This document shows, piece after piece, positions 48,528-58,699 of a stretch of DNA of 64,000 nucleotides. Position 1 is the first letter of the stretch. Every line of letters begins with the position of its first letter. Source of the DNA: Serpula lacrymans var. lacrymans S7.9 (lineage: Eukaryota > Basidiomycota > Agaricomycetes > Boletales > Serpulaceae); assembly GCF_000218685.1 (NCBI RefSeq), contig NW_006763292.1:1695685-1759684 (forward strand). Direction: 5' to 3'. The position numbers were made by a program, and so were the translations under genes. The notes beneath the pieces were generated by a model. That model did no database searches and was not told the DNA's origin. It worked only from the letters and a program-made list of their open reading frames with translations.

Positions 48528-49280
48528 TATGCAATACAGCTCCTTGGGCACATATCAATCTTTACAGGCTCAACCTTGGCCAGAGATCCGGCCAGTTTGC
48601 GAACAGCATATAGTGACAATATGTCTAACTGAGTAGCTTGTTGTAATACCTGTGCATGCAGTTCATATGCCTTGACAGTACCATTCGACTTCTTCCATGC
48701 AATGTAGTGTTTGAGGCTGTGTATCTCTAAATCTGTTAGGCTGCTTGGCTCTGAAACAGAGGATGGGGGAACAACTGGACACTTGCATCCATCTAAGAGT
48801 TTGGCTTGCAGGTCCCTTTGAACAGGAGGATAGGCAACAGTACTATTAATGTGGAGTATATGAGGATTCTCATCATCCAAATCAGCATCAGCACCATAGC
48901 TGGCTGGATCATCCTGGTTGCTATCAGTATCATCACTCTCATCATCAACAGCAGCATTATGGCTGGGTGAATCATCCAGAATATCATACTCCAAGTCTGG
49001 GAATGTTAATGTACCCTGCTCTCCAGCACTTTGATCATTATCCTGGATGCTATCAGCATCATCACTCTCATCATCAATAGCAGCACCATGACTTGGTGAA
49101 TCAACTCCACTCTGGAGGATATGAGCATTCTCAGTATCAACATTATCACTCTCATCGTCAATAGCAGCACCATAACTTGGTGAATCAACTCCAATCTGGA
49201 GGATATGAGCATTCTCAGTACCATAGGGGGGCAAATTATTCAGAATATTATCCTTTACACCTAGGAATGTAAATATATCC

Positions 49281-49406
49281 AGAGAAATTAGCATACAAGG
49301 CAGAATAAAAGCAAAGATCATACCTTGATCAGCTTGAATATCCAGAGAAATTAGCATACAAGGCAGAATAAAAGCAAAGATCATACCTTGATCAGCTTGA
49401 ATATCA
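49281..49406. repeat. 63-bp tandem duplication (two copies) in the transposase gene
   Basis: Units 49281-49343 and 49344-49406 are identical except for the last base. On the minus strand each unit holds the exon end ATTCAAGCTGATCAAG plus the following GTATGATC donor, so a splice donor has been duplicated. The unit length is a multiple of three, and the frame stays open through it. Confidence 0.85.
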
Positions 49407-49873
49407 AGATCTACATCTGTGGATTGTGTGCCAGTACTGGCAATATTATCTGAAAAATGGATGTCAGCTACACTTGTATGTGCTTGTAGAATCACATAAG
49501 CATACTGCCTTCAACCTGGTTATCAACTTGTGCATCTTTTGACGAAGATTTTAACAGAAATTCAGTATTCATTCTAATGCACAGCTCTAGATGTGTCTTG
49601 AATGCAGATGCATGATTTGGTGTGTTCAGAAGTTTCATATCAGCCTGCAGATGGCTATAAATTGTCCTTTTACTCCTGTCCTTTGAAGGAAAACATTTGG
49701 TACAGTAGCAAGGCATTATTGTGAGGTGGGGAGAGTGGACAAAACACAATTGCAACCCAACACTGTGGTGCATCAGATAAGAAAGTGCCCAAAGAGGAAA
49801 CTGACTAATAGATATTTGTTGCGTGAACACAGGCTGCTTGTTGCTTGCCACGTCGACAACAATTCTACATACA

Positions 49874-52312
49874 ATGGACCCTCTGCAGCCTTACAGCAAC
49901 CCACTGTCATCAAGTCTGTATTATAGTAAACTTTCCTCATTCAAATTCCACTCGCTTAGTACGACTAATGACATTATTTTTCTCCAAGTTCCTCCTCTTG
50001 ACGCTACGTCTGCCCCACAGCCCACGACCTCAGCCCATCAATTGCAGTCAACCCACTCTTGATCGAATCGCTCAGCTTTGAGGACCTTCTGAAAAATTGT
50101 CACTTCAGCGACACAGTTCAAAAGTATCAAATCGTGGCCGATCAGTTCCTTGAGAGTCAAGCTTACCAGAACAAGCTCGTCGAGCAGATTGAGGGGCTAC
50201 TTGCTAAAGAACACATCCACATCCACTAGCAACATGAGTCAGAGGAAAAAATCTGAAAGTATGAAGAAGAAGTACAAGAATTGACTAAGCAAAACATTAA
50301 TTTACGACAAAAAAACCACCACCTACTGCAAGAAGTTTCACGCCTGCAAACCACCCTGGATCATCAAACAAATTCTGCGTAAGTGACCTATACAATCTGA
50401 ATTCTCTACTGACAGTCTTTTTTATATATTCTAGTGCAGGAATATCTACCATCTATCTGAGCAACTCTGTGTCGCATGCTGCCAACCCACCCCCAGCACG
50501 TTCAGTAGTATCTACAACTGAAGCCCAGCCCCCCCAGCCCCGCCCTGATCAATACCCATTTGAGATTCTATGGGAATTTGATGACTGCAAAAAGGACAAG
50601 GACGCTGGACTAACAGCTCAGAACCCCGCTCGACCTGCAATGGAATGTGCTGTCCGGCATGCTGATGGCACCATAATCTCCAGCAAGGAATGGACTGCCA
50701 TCAAAGCTACCACCCGCGTCGCTCGAAACAAGCTCGAGCAGTTGCCCCTGCCAAAGTGTTGATCCCAGAAATGGTTGTGGAATTACTATCGATCTGTGTA
50801 CCTGGCTCAGTGGGCAGCTATCATCCAAGAGATGGAGCAGCAGCAGCCGCTGCTAGCTCTATGTTCAAACCATTGGAAGGCCGAATATGTCCTTGGCCAA
50901 ATGTTGAGGTCTAGTAAGCTGGTTGATGAGGTGGCTATTAGCAATGACGATGAAGACGCAACTCTCATTGCTATCTTGTCAGGAACAGGAACAGGAACGG
51001 GAACGGGAGTGGAAGCTCAAAAATGACGTCAAGCAAGGTTGAGTGTCTCGGAAACGGCGAAGAAACAACGGCCAGTGGACAACTCATCCTCGGACGCATT
51101 GATGCCTCCACCCACTACCGGCCAGTCCTTTTTTTCTTCTTCTCTTACTACTACTGTACTGACATCAGATTTTCAGTACCTATTCAAAAATCACTTCCTC
51201 CCCCATCATTTCTGTCTGTCTCCTCAAATAAAGGGTCCAAAAAATACGACGTCGACTTTTTAGAGGTCAGCTCCTCTATCCTTGACTTGAAAAGTACGTT
51301 CTTTTCATTATTTTTCACTTATTCATACACTAACAAAATCTAGCTATCATAACTCGCAACTTCAACTCCAACTCCTTCGGTATCAACCTTCTCGACGCTA
51401 TGGAACTCTCTACAGACTTCTCCCCCGGCCCCCCTTCCTCTCTTATGCTCGAATTTATTGAGCGCATTGAGCGTGCTGGCCCCAATTCCCCTCAATTCGA
51501 TGAGGATGCATCTTGGACTGCAATAGGTAATTGCGAGACAGCAAGACCTCTAATCGCTGCAATGATCAAGACCTGTAAATTTGCGAGGCACATATGTTTC
51601 CAGGAAAAGATTTTGTCCTTGACCTTCCTTGCCAACAACTATCTCAACAATATACTCGAACAAATCTGGGCTGCCTGGAAGGCAGCTGGAGGAGTAAGTT
51701 CTTTCCCTCATTTCATAATATTCAAACTGATGCTATCTTTACAGCTGGTATCTAAGGGAAAGGCTTCTTCAACGGTCTCTATGACATCAGCCTCTGCGTC
51801 TTTCATTTTGGCAGCTACAGAACCCCCCTCTTCTGTCTTGTCAGCATTGGCTCTCACTTTCCTTGCCTCAGTGGCCACATCTGTCTCATCAACGGAACAA
51901 TCCACAGTGGGTGGGTCAGATTTGGCCAGCAAAGATGATTGTTGTGCAGGGTTACAAGTAAGTCATCACCAAGGTCCATCGATATATCTATTAACTCACG
52001 TTTGGTTTACAGGTTTTGCAGAAAGAGGAGCTGATGGAATGGATCAAGGCTAGTGGGAATGTCATCACTAACCTGAAACAGCGGACGAAAAAAGGTGATT
52101 GTTGATTTTACCACTTCAATATCATCTAACATGGTTTCACATATCTGGTTGCTGTTATCCTGGCCTTACCTATCAAGAAACAGCCCTCCGAGGTGGAAGT
52201 TGAGTCTATCATGTCCAAGGCAAGTCACCTGCTATATTTCTTACTAAATTACTAATTTGCATTACTATTACAGTGGAAGGCAAAGAATGTAACATCCAAA
52301 TCCAAGAAGTAA
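49874..52312 (+). pseudogene. second gene of the CACTA element, decayed
   Basis: Plus-strand coding blocks include LSFEDLLKNCHFSDTVQKYQ (from about 50,048), a coiled coil (KNHHLLQEVSRLQTTLDHQ), PDQYPFEILWEFDDCKKDKD with MECAVRHADGTIISSKEW, WLWNYYRSVYLAQWAAI with LALCSNHWKAEYVLGQML, then from 51,400 ETARPLIAAMIKTCKFARHI and LEQIWAAWKAAGG, and a basic end (KWKAKNVTSKSKK, stop 52310-52312). In-frame stops occur at 50227 (TAG), 50254 (TGA) and 50760 (TGA), each one C-to-T step from CAG or CGA. The last intron has a GC donor (GCAAGT, about 52,219). The domain order resembles the companion ORF found next to tnp2 transposases in mushroom genomes. Its function is unknown. The start at 49874 is uncertain. 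Confidence 0.6.
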
Positions 52313-52479
52313 TCAGTTGTTCTCTTGTCGTCGTCATCATGTTCTTTAGGAAATTTTTTTATTGTCATCATTGTATATATGCTTTTCTTTTGGACTGATT
52401 AGGAGCTCTCGTCGTTATTATGTTGTGATTTTTGTATGCTTTTGTATATTCTTGTATGCTCTGTGCTACTGGGACTCAG

Positions 52480-52728
52480 CAATGTAACTACATTGGATTT
52501 AATATTGGACTTCAATTGACTGTTACTGGACTTCAAATGTCTGTTATCGTGTCAATCGGACTACATTGGATTGCAGATGAACTGGACCTTGCTGGACTCT
52601 CACTGGACTATGTTCCCCGAGAAATAAGACTTCATTGGACTCGTTACAGGACTATTTGTACGGATTTTAGTCATAGTTCTTGCATATCGGACTGTTGCTG
52701 GACTATTATTGACTACACGTGACTACAC
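52480..52728. repeat. right subterminal AGTC-motif array
   Basis: Many TGGACT/GGACTA/TGACTA units (reverse complement AGTCCA, TAGTCC, TAGTCA) recur every 10-25 bp up to the right terminus, mirroring the left array. Short spurious frames in this stretch reflect the repeats. Confidence 0.7.
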
Positions 52729-52741
52729 TTTTTACTGAGTG
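52729..52741 (-). repeat. right terminal inverted repeat TTTTTACTGAGTG
   Basis: Exact reverse complement of 45649-45661, followed directly by the second TGA copy at 52742-52744. Confidence 0.85.
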
Positions 52742-52744
52742 TGA

Positions 52745-52946
52745 TACATGGTGGTGTGCTGTGAATTTGCTTGTTCTTTGTGTGAGACTTGGAATTGTTG
52801 GCGGCGTGGAGACTGGAGGGAGTGTTCCGCTTGCCAACAGATCGCTTAGATCCGGACGCATCTGTCGTCACAATATCTGCACCAGACTCCTGTGAATCGT
52901 TGGATTGACTACTGACACTGGCAGATGCAGTGAGACTCAAAGTCAT
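52745..52946 (-). pseudogene. probable displaced 5' end of the FunK1 gene
   Basis: On the same strand as FunK1 and directly abutting the right transposon end, an ATG at 52946 opens MTLSLTASASVSSQSNDSQE, then GSKRSVGKRNTPSSLHAANN and KSHTKNKQIHSTPPCI, until it meets the element. Such a Ser/Thr- and Lys-rich leader with a TPSS segment is usual before the kinase-like domain in FunK1 proteins. On the other side of the transposon an open frame continues toward MKELYKEFGG. Direct rejoining after removing one TGA is out of frame by two bases, so either an intron or extra damage is needed. Confidence 0.45.
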
Positions 52947-53633
52947 GCTATCAACATGAAAAGTAGGTGGCGTAGTCCAAGGTGCTCCAAAGACTGGCTA
53001 GTATTATCTTGATTCTTCCGCTGACTCAGCTGAAAGCCTTCCAACGACGGATATCTGAGTTGTTCCCATCTTAAATTTGGACTCGGATCTAAGTAATCAT
53101 CTTGATAATCACATCCGAGCCAGGTTGACAATACACATATGCTCCTAGATTAGCCTTCATGTGGAGACAACGATATATACATATGATTCAAAGGATATAC
53201 ATATCATGCTAATGGAAGAATGTTGAACAGAATGTTACTGGAAGCCACTGTGGGGTGGAACACTAAGATGATCAAACAGAACAGACAGTAGACCGGAGCA
53301 TGTATAACAAGGGGGAAAACCGGCAATAACTACATGACGTCAAACAACAAGGGCTTAAGTACTACTCTGTACAAACAATGTATCTACATCAGCAATGTCG
53401 TATAAACAAAGAAGAGTGTCCAACGAGCATTGAGCAATTGTAGTAAGCCTATGTAGGCTTACAGTTGCTGTGATTAAGATGAGATAATACTTGAAGCTTG
53501 AAGATTAATGATGACAATCTCTTACCAGCCGATCATACTCCAGTGAATCCGTCTCGCATGAAGATAAGGGCCATAGTAAGTCTTTTCTTCGAAGACCTTG
53601 ACTCACCTTGAAACTGTTTTAAGAGGAATTAAA
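52947..53633. other. non-coding flank between transposon and LTR cluster
   Basis: No supported gene. Short frames lack domains. The sequence up to 53628 is the left outer flank of the split R2 LTR. Confidence 0.35.
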
Positions 53634-53705
53634 TGACAAAACCGGATAAACCCAGTCTCTGCTAAAGCGGCCATTGTTCTCCTAAGAGTCTTTATACCTT
53701 AGCGA
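53634..53705 (+). repeat. solo LTR R2, first part (outer half)
   Basis: Starts TGACAAAACCGGATAAACCC like R1 read on the minus strand and runs to TTAGCGA, where the 2-kb LTR begins. The rest of R2 is found at 57578-57734 in opposite orientation. It is preceded by TTAAA (53629-53633), while TTTGA precedes the other part, a one-mismatch inverted match as expected for a duplicated target. Confidence 0.7.
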
Positions 53706-54330
53706 TGTCATGCACCAAAATTGATCGGTAGCATGGACAGGTGTCAATAATGAAGCAAATATTCAAAAGACTTGCCTTTGCACCACACAGGCACAGTGCC
53801 ACGTGGAATAGTAATCAATATTGCCCTTTTCTAACTTGTGGCTGATCAGCACCACCTCTATTAAGCAATTAAGTTGTGCTCACCTTTGTTTTCCATTTGG
53901 TACTTTCCGCATTTTGGCATTTTGGCAAATTTTTGCGTTGCCACTGGCTACACATTGCGCCCTCACTGTTGTTGTTCTCCCTTACTCCCCTTCCTTTGCC
54001 TAGCCCCACCATGCGCTGTCATGCACCAAAGTTGATTGGTAGCATGGACAGGTGTCAATAACAAAGTGAATATTCAAAAAGACTCGCCTTTGCGCCACAC
54101 AGGCACAGTGCCACGTGGAATAGTAATTAATATTGCCTGTTTTGAACCTGTAGCTGATCAGCACCACCTTTATTAGGCAATCCAGTCACGCTCACCTTTG
54201 CTTTTCCATTCAGTACTTTCGGCATTTCGGCATTTCGGCAAATTTTTGCGTCGCCACTGGCTACACATTGCATTGCGCCCTCACTTTTGTCGTTTCCCTT
54301 ACTCGCCTTCCTTTGCCTAGCCCCACCATG
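53706..54330 (+). repeat. 311-bp direct tandem duplication at the LTR start
   Basis: TGTCATGCACCAAA at 53706 and at 54017 begin two similar units. Both run through GGCACAGTGCCACGTGGAAT, CTGATCAGCACCACC and GGCAAATTTTTGCG, to CCTAGCCCCACCATG. The copies differ by scattered substitutions, so the duplication is not recent. Confidence 0.75.
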
Positions 54331-54870
54331 GGCCCCTTCCTCTCCCTTTTATTCTCACCTGACGGTCATTTCTGGATCCCCATTTTAATCCACTTTTTTG
54401 TCACCTCCACCCTCCTCCTCCTCATCTTCTTTGCTCCCCCACCATTTCTGATGTCACCACTTCCTATCCGCTTCCATCGCCGATCCGTCGACTACCACGT
54501 GCCACTGCTGATATCAGCAAAGCCCCGGCGGCCGGTTGAAATAGGGCAACAGGTCCATCTTTATGACGTCGATCTACCATCATATACTATCAAAACATCG
54601 GTCGCTCGTCTTGCCTGGTTGGAGCGTGGGTGGGTAGTTTTTGAGCTGGAGAAGGTTCATCCCCTTGCGTTGCCCATGTTCATCGCTGTCCCATTCACTT
54701 GGGTACACTTATCCTTTGTCCATCGTCTTCGCTACAGCTACACCTACCACACGCTGCCTGGGACTCACTTGTTCCAAATTGGAACTACTCCTCTCCCTCC
54801 CTCATTTGATCAGGTGGTCCAACACAACCAGTCCATTGGTAAGGCCATGGAACTGTCGGATTTGGACTAG
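54328..54870 (+). CDS. unknown 180-residue protein encoded inside the LTR-like repeat
   Basis: The ATG has a good context (CCCACCATGGG). The protein begins MGPFLSLLFSPDGHFWIPIL and continues with a strongly hydrophobic helix (HFFVTSTLLLLIFFAPPPF), so it may be membrane-anchored. The remainder is soluble-looking (KPRRPVEIGQQVHLYDVDLP, LAWLERGWVVFELEKVHPL, THLFQIGTTPLPPSFDQVVQ). The inverted copy keeps the C-terminal two-thirds open with mainly conservative changes but has lost the ATG and about 21 internal codons. I do not recognise a family. It may be a captured host gene or an element-specific protein. Confidence 0.45.
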   Translation: MGPFLSLLFSPDGHFWIPILIHFFVTSTLLLLIFFAPPPFLMSPLPIRFHRRSVDYHVPLLISAKPRRPVEIGQQVHLYDVDLPSYTIKTSVARLAWLERGWVVFELEKVHPLALPMFIAVPFTWVHLSFVHRLRYSYTYHTLPGTHLFQIGTTPLPPSFDQVVQHNQSIGKAMELSDLD

Positions 54871-56239
54871 GTGGTGGACCGGTGGCTCCAGTTTCTTTTT
54901 CTTCAGCAGAACATTCATTTACAGTGCAATTATTTTTGATTTTTGAATCATTTTTATGGACACATATTTTTTTAGAATGCCTGACTGACAATAAAGGAAC
55001 TGTGTTGATACTGATAGTGTTTTGCCTTGCCCTTTTTTTACTGCATCTTCCCATGACATCATGATTTTCCTGCTCTCTTTTTGCTATTGGACTTTACTTT
55101 ATGGCTGTACAAACCTGTGACATTACTCATAGCATTCATTGTTCTATCCCTTTCTTTTCCTTTTTTGACAATCTTATCCTGTACTACCTACGCAGGATTT
55201 GTCAGCATACATTCCTTCCTTCATGTTCTTTCTCATTCTTTTTGCACAGCTATACTGTGCATAGCCTACTTTTCTTTTACTATATAAACCCCTGTATTTT
55301 ACCTTGTAAAAAAAAAACAAAGAAATCCAATCCAGACTTCTTCTCTACTCTCAAGTTCACTACTCTGCTACTTGTGATCCAGTGTGGTCACAACACTTCC
55401 CACTTCTACCACTGTTAACTGCTGTCATCGTCACTCATCATTTTTTTCTTTTGAAAGTGATTGTCATCCCCTTTGATTAGAGTCCTTCTGAGCACTACAG
55501 TTTGTGCGTCAGGAGCCTGCTATCACTGGGAACCTCGTCACGTCGTCATCCTTGTCGTTCTCAAACCTACCTTGTGCTACAATTAGCAAGGTAGTGCTCA
55601 TCTATACTTGTCACTAAGCCCCTATCTTCTATAAATTCAACTATCCCTCCTCCTCAAAACCCACACTCATACACCTCTGGGTTTTACTTTAAAGGATCTT
55701 TATACGTACCACCCCACGAACAACCAGACCACTCCACTGTTCTAGGAGGCAAAGCCCATAAACAAGTTCCGTGGAATCTGGGAGGATTGTGTGTTAGTTT
55801 GTTTTTTTGTGTGTGGTTTTCTAACAACAGTTCTCATCATCGACACCGCGTGGCATCATGTGTGAAGGCTAAAGTATAAAGTTAAAGCGGAGAAATAAAA
55901 GTAAAGGGAAAGTCCGAAAATTGTGTTATCGTAACAGACACTGGCTCAACTGCAAGTTCATCTGCCTTGAAAACTTCACAATCAGCTTCAAAAGTAGGGA
56001 CTACTTCAAGCAGGGACAGCTGCCAAAGGCAAGCATACAATTAGCTTGGTGAGTCCCTCTGTTTTGAAACTTTTCTAATCACTGATATTATTCCTTCAGA
56101 ACCTAGTTAAAGTCAAAGATGGTGTGATCCCTCCCTCAAAGTGTATAAAAGTCAAACACCTGACCAAAACCACTAATTCTAACCTTCCCAAAGGTTGCAT
56201 GGAAGGTGGCCGCTAGTGCACTATCTTCATTGCAATATA

Positions 56240-57170
56240 CACGAAGTGGGTTGGGACTTGGAATAACCATTGGAGCATCAATGACATCAAAGCAATTTAG
56301 GCTCTGCAGTCAGCTTGGGACACTATCTATCCTGATATTCAACACATAATCACAATACAAGACCCAATATATCTTGTGGTAAGTCCAAACCTCTTGACTT
56401 GCTTTTTGTCTCATTTTTTTCACTGCCTCTTAGGCCTCTCAGCATCTTTCAGAGTGGTGCAGTGGTCTTGGCTCAGCTGCCATGGCCACAGTCGAGCATT
56501 TCTTTGAATCCAATCCTGCTTATAACACTTATCATGCCTGTCAAGAATTTGCTAGTGAAGTCCTCAATGGCTTCACATATCTCTATGAAGACTTAGAGGA
56601 TGATCCCTTGGTATGTGCTGTTATGATAGATAATATTACGCTGACCTATTGTTTTAGGAATTCTGAGGCATCTTTTGGTCACTATTTGTCCTACAAACCT
56701 TTGCGGCCCACCTTGGGGCAATCAGCACATCTGTTGATGTTCAAGCATTACAAACTGACAGGTTGTCTGGTAATGTGACTAACATCAGGAAGTACCCACC
56801 AGTAGGGGCATTAGCAATGAGTGCAGCTACTGTGGAGCATTCATTTACTATGTGGGCTGAGAGGAAAATCAGCTGGGACCCCCCAGTAGCTCAACCTCAA
56901 ACAGGTGCTGAAGCACAGAAAGTCAACCTGGTTTAAGAACTCAATAAGGTGACTGGCAAGAAAACCAGCAGCTATGTGACATTTTCTGACACAAACTGGG
57001 GTGAAGCAAGTCACTATTATAGCACATCTATCAAAGGGCTTAAACTGAAGACATTGAATGATACAGTGACAAAAGCAAGTGCTTACATCACTGGAAAGGG
57101 ATGGTCCAAACAGTTGGTCATAAGTGGGGATGGGGATGTTGACCCTCAAGCCTGTCTTGTTGACATTTAA
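56240..57170 (+). pseudogene. DUF6532-like gene remnant in the spacer
   Basis: The coding track reads ALQSAWDTIYPDIQHIITI, an intron (about 56,380-56,433), ASQHLSEWCSGLGSAAMATV, ACQEFASEVLNGFTYLYEDL, a second intron (56,612-56,657), then EF-stop-GIFWSLFVLQTFAAHLGAI, KYPPVGALAMSAATVEHSFT and TFSDTNWGEASHYYSTSIKG. This order matches DUF6532 proteins, a basidiomycete-expanded family of unknown function. In-frame stops at 56298 (TAG), 56664 (TGA) and 56934 (TAA) are each one C-to-T step from CAG, CGA and CAA. The gene is dead. If the spacer inversion described in the findings is right, it was originally on the other strand. Confidence 0.65.
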
Positions 57171-57577
57171 GATGTACTGTGTAAGTTTTCTATGTATGTC
57201 TGACCTCATATTCACACTTATTTTTCTCCATCGCTGATAGCAAATATATTTAGATTTTCCTTAACTCCTTGCCCAGTGCAAACATTTTGGTAGTAATTGT
57301 GTATGGAACTATAATCCTTCCTTTACAATTTATAGTACTGTTTTTTCCCCCCTTTTGTTCTTATTCTCATTCAAAGCTACTGGTTTCTGATCTTGAATAT
57401 AATTTGTTTTTGTTTTAGAGGCTAGTTTTTGATATCTTATGGAATTTTCAAGAATTAATAAGTTTGTTTAAAGTTGTACTAAGTGAAGTTCAAGAAACCA
57501 ACAGTCCTTAATCAAACTTTTTTCATCTTGAAAAGACATAAGGTCCCCTGGCACAAAACCAGTCTTAATGCCTTTGA

Positions 57578-57734
57578 TAATAAATCTAAGTGAAACTACA
57601 ATAGATATCAGTTTAAGGTGATTTCTAATAAATGTAATGTAACATACCTCAGCTGCTGACCAAGAGGCTATAGAAATGGCTGAGGTATTCCTATACTAAC
57701 CCCCCTACTACTTATAGTTGGAGGTGCTACTCAC
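57578..57734 (-). repeat. solo LTR R2, second part (inner half)
   Basis: TAATAAATCTAAGTGAAAC to GGTGCTACTCAC matches 48186-48400 of R1 and stops at the homologous point where the outer half (53634-53705) begins. It is directly joined to the inverted 2-kb repeat. It lacks the internal duplication seen in R1. Confidence 0.75.
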
Positions 57735-58699
57735 TGTTGATGATGAGAACTGCTGTTAGAAAACCACACACAAAAACAAAGTAACACACAATCCTCCCAG
57801 ATTCCACAGAACTTGTGTATGGGCTTTGCCTCCTAGAGCAATGGAGTGGTCTGGTTGTTTGTGGGGTGGTACGTATAATGATTGTTCAAAGTAAAACCCA
57901 GGGATATATGGGTGTGGGTTTTGAGGAGGAGGGATAGTTGGAAGATAAAGATAGGGGCTATATGGTGAGTATAGACAAGCACTACCTTGCTAATCATAGC
58001 ACAAGGTAGGTTTGAGAATGACAAAATGACAAGGTGATAAAGTTCCCAGTGATAGCAGGCTCCTGATGCACAGACTGTAGTGCTCAGAAGGACTCTAATT
58101 AAAAGGGATAGCAATGACTTCAAAAATGACGAGTGACGATGACAGCAGATAACAGTAATAGCAGTGGAAAGTATTGTGACCACACTGGATCACAAGTAGC
58201 AGAGAGTAGTGAACTTGAGATTAGAGAAGAAGTCTGGATTGTGATTTCTTGTTTTGTTTTACAAGGTAAAGTACAGGGGTTTATATAGTAAAAGAAAGGT
58301 AGGCTATGCACAGTATAGCTGCGCAAAAAGAATGAGAAAGAACATGAAGGAAGGAATGTACGCTGATGAATCCTGCATAGGTAGTACAGGATAAGATTGT
58401 CAAAATAAAGAAAAGAAAGAGATAGAACAATGAATGCTGTGTAAGTAATGTCACAGGTTTGTACAGCCATAAAATAAAGTCCAATAGCAGAAAGAGAGCA
58501 AGAAAATCATGATGTCATGGGAAGATGCAGTAAAAAAAGGGCAAGGCAAAACAATTTCAGTATCAATACAGTTCCTTTATTGTCAGTCAGGCATTCTAAA
58601 AAAATATGTGTCCATAAAAATGATTCAAAAATCAAAATTAATCACACTGTAAATGAATGTTCTGCTGAAAAAAAGAAACTGGAGCCACCGGTCCACCAC

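Larger units (their letters stand above)
45995..49716 (-). pseudogene. CACTA transposase (tnp2/Plavaka type), disrupted
   Basis: The start is likely the ATG at 49716 (MPCYCTKCFPSKDRSKRTIY, a Cys/His N-terminus typical of these proteins). An acidic region with repeated DSPSxGAAIDDESD units follows, then KIDMCPRSCIAY. That point is broken by a 342-bp solo LTR; beyond it the frame resumes DFKDLKSCPHT and runs on: FALSTDGAQLTMKKRSDTW, AIPGPQSPGNIESF, WMWDAIDSSYF, GDMLGSAKLNG, KGAKAQYYPLSPPEN, FCGPVRDPHLKRQSQYKIYE and GSQATVERTIGEIGHK. A second break is a frameshift in an A9 run near 46,370, after which the last segment continues (CYNSRVYVLRKHPGLEWLTE). The protein would cut and join element ends in the nucleus. 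Both breaks make this copy inactive. Introns in the acidic region are plausible but not all placed. Confidence 0.85.
45649..52741. mobile_element. complete CACTA (Plavaka/tnp2-type) DNA transposon, 7,093 bp
   Basis: Both ends carry the perfect 13-bp inverted repeat CACTCAGTAAAAA and are flanked by TGA duplications. Similarity continues imperfectly inward to a shared AGTCAC. Subterminal regions of about 200-250 bp at each end contain many AGTC-core motifs. The element carries a minus-strand tnp2-type transposase (45995-49716) and a plus-strand second gene (about 49874-52312), a two-gene layout I have seen in basidiomycete elements of this kind. The transposase is disrupted, so the copy is not autonomous now, but its ends look intact. 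It sits between the body of a FunK1 gene and the probable 5' end of that gene. Confidence 0.88.
53706..55845 (+). mobile_element. 2.1-kb LTR-like repeat, left copy
   Basis: Starts TGTCATGCACC and ends CATCATCGACA, so it has TG...CA ends. A TATA box (TATATAAACC, 55281) is followed by a pyrimidine-rich likely start region, giving a U3-R-U5-like layout. The same sequence occurs inverted at 57735-60124. The first 311 bp are duplicated in tandem (53706-54016 and 54017 onward). It inserted into the R2 LTR: GCGA lies before it, and GTGA (one transition) marks the other R2 half. It carries an open frame of 180 codons. It is unusually long for a fungal LTR, so a large non-autonomous element is possible. 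Confidence 0.65.
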
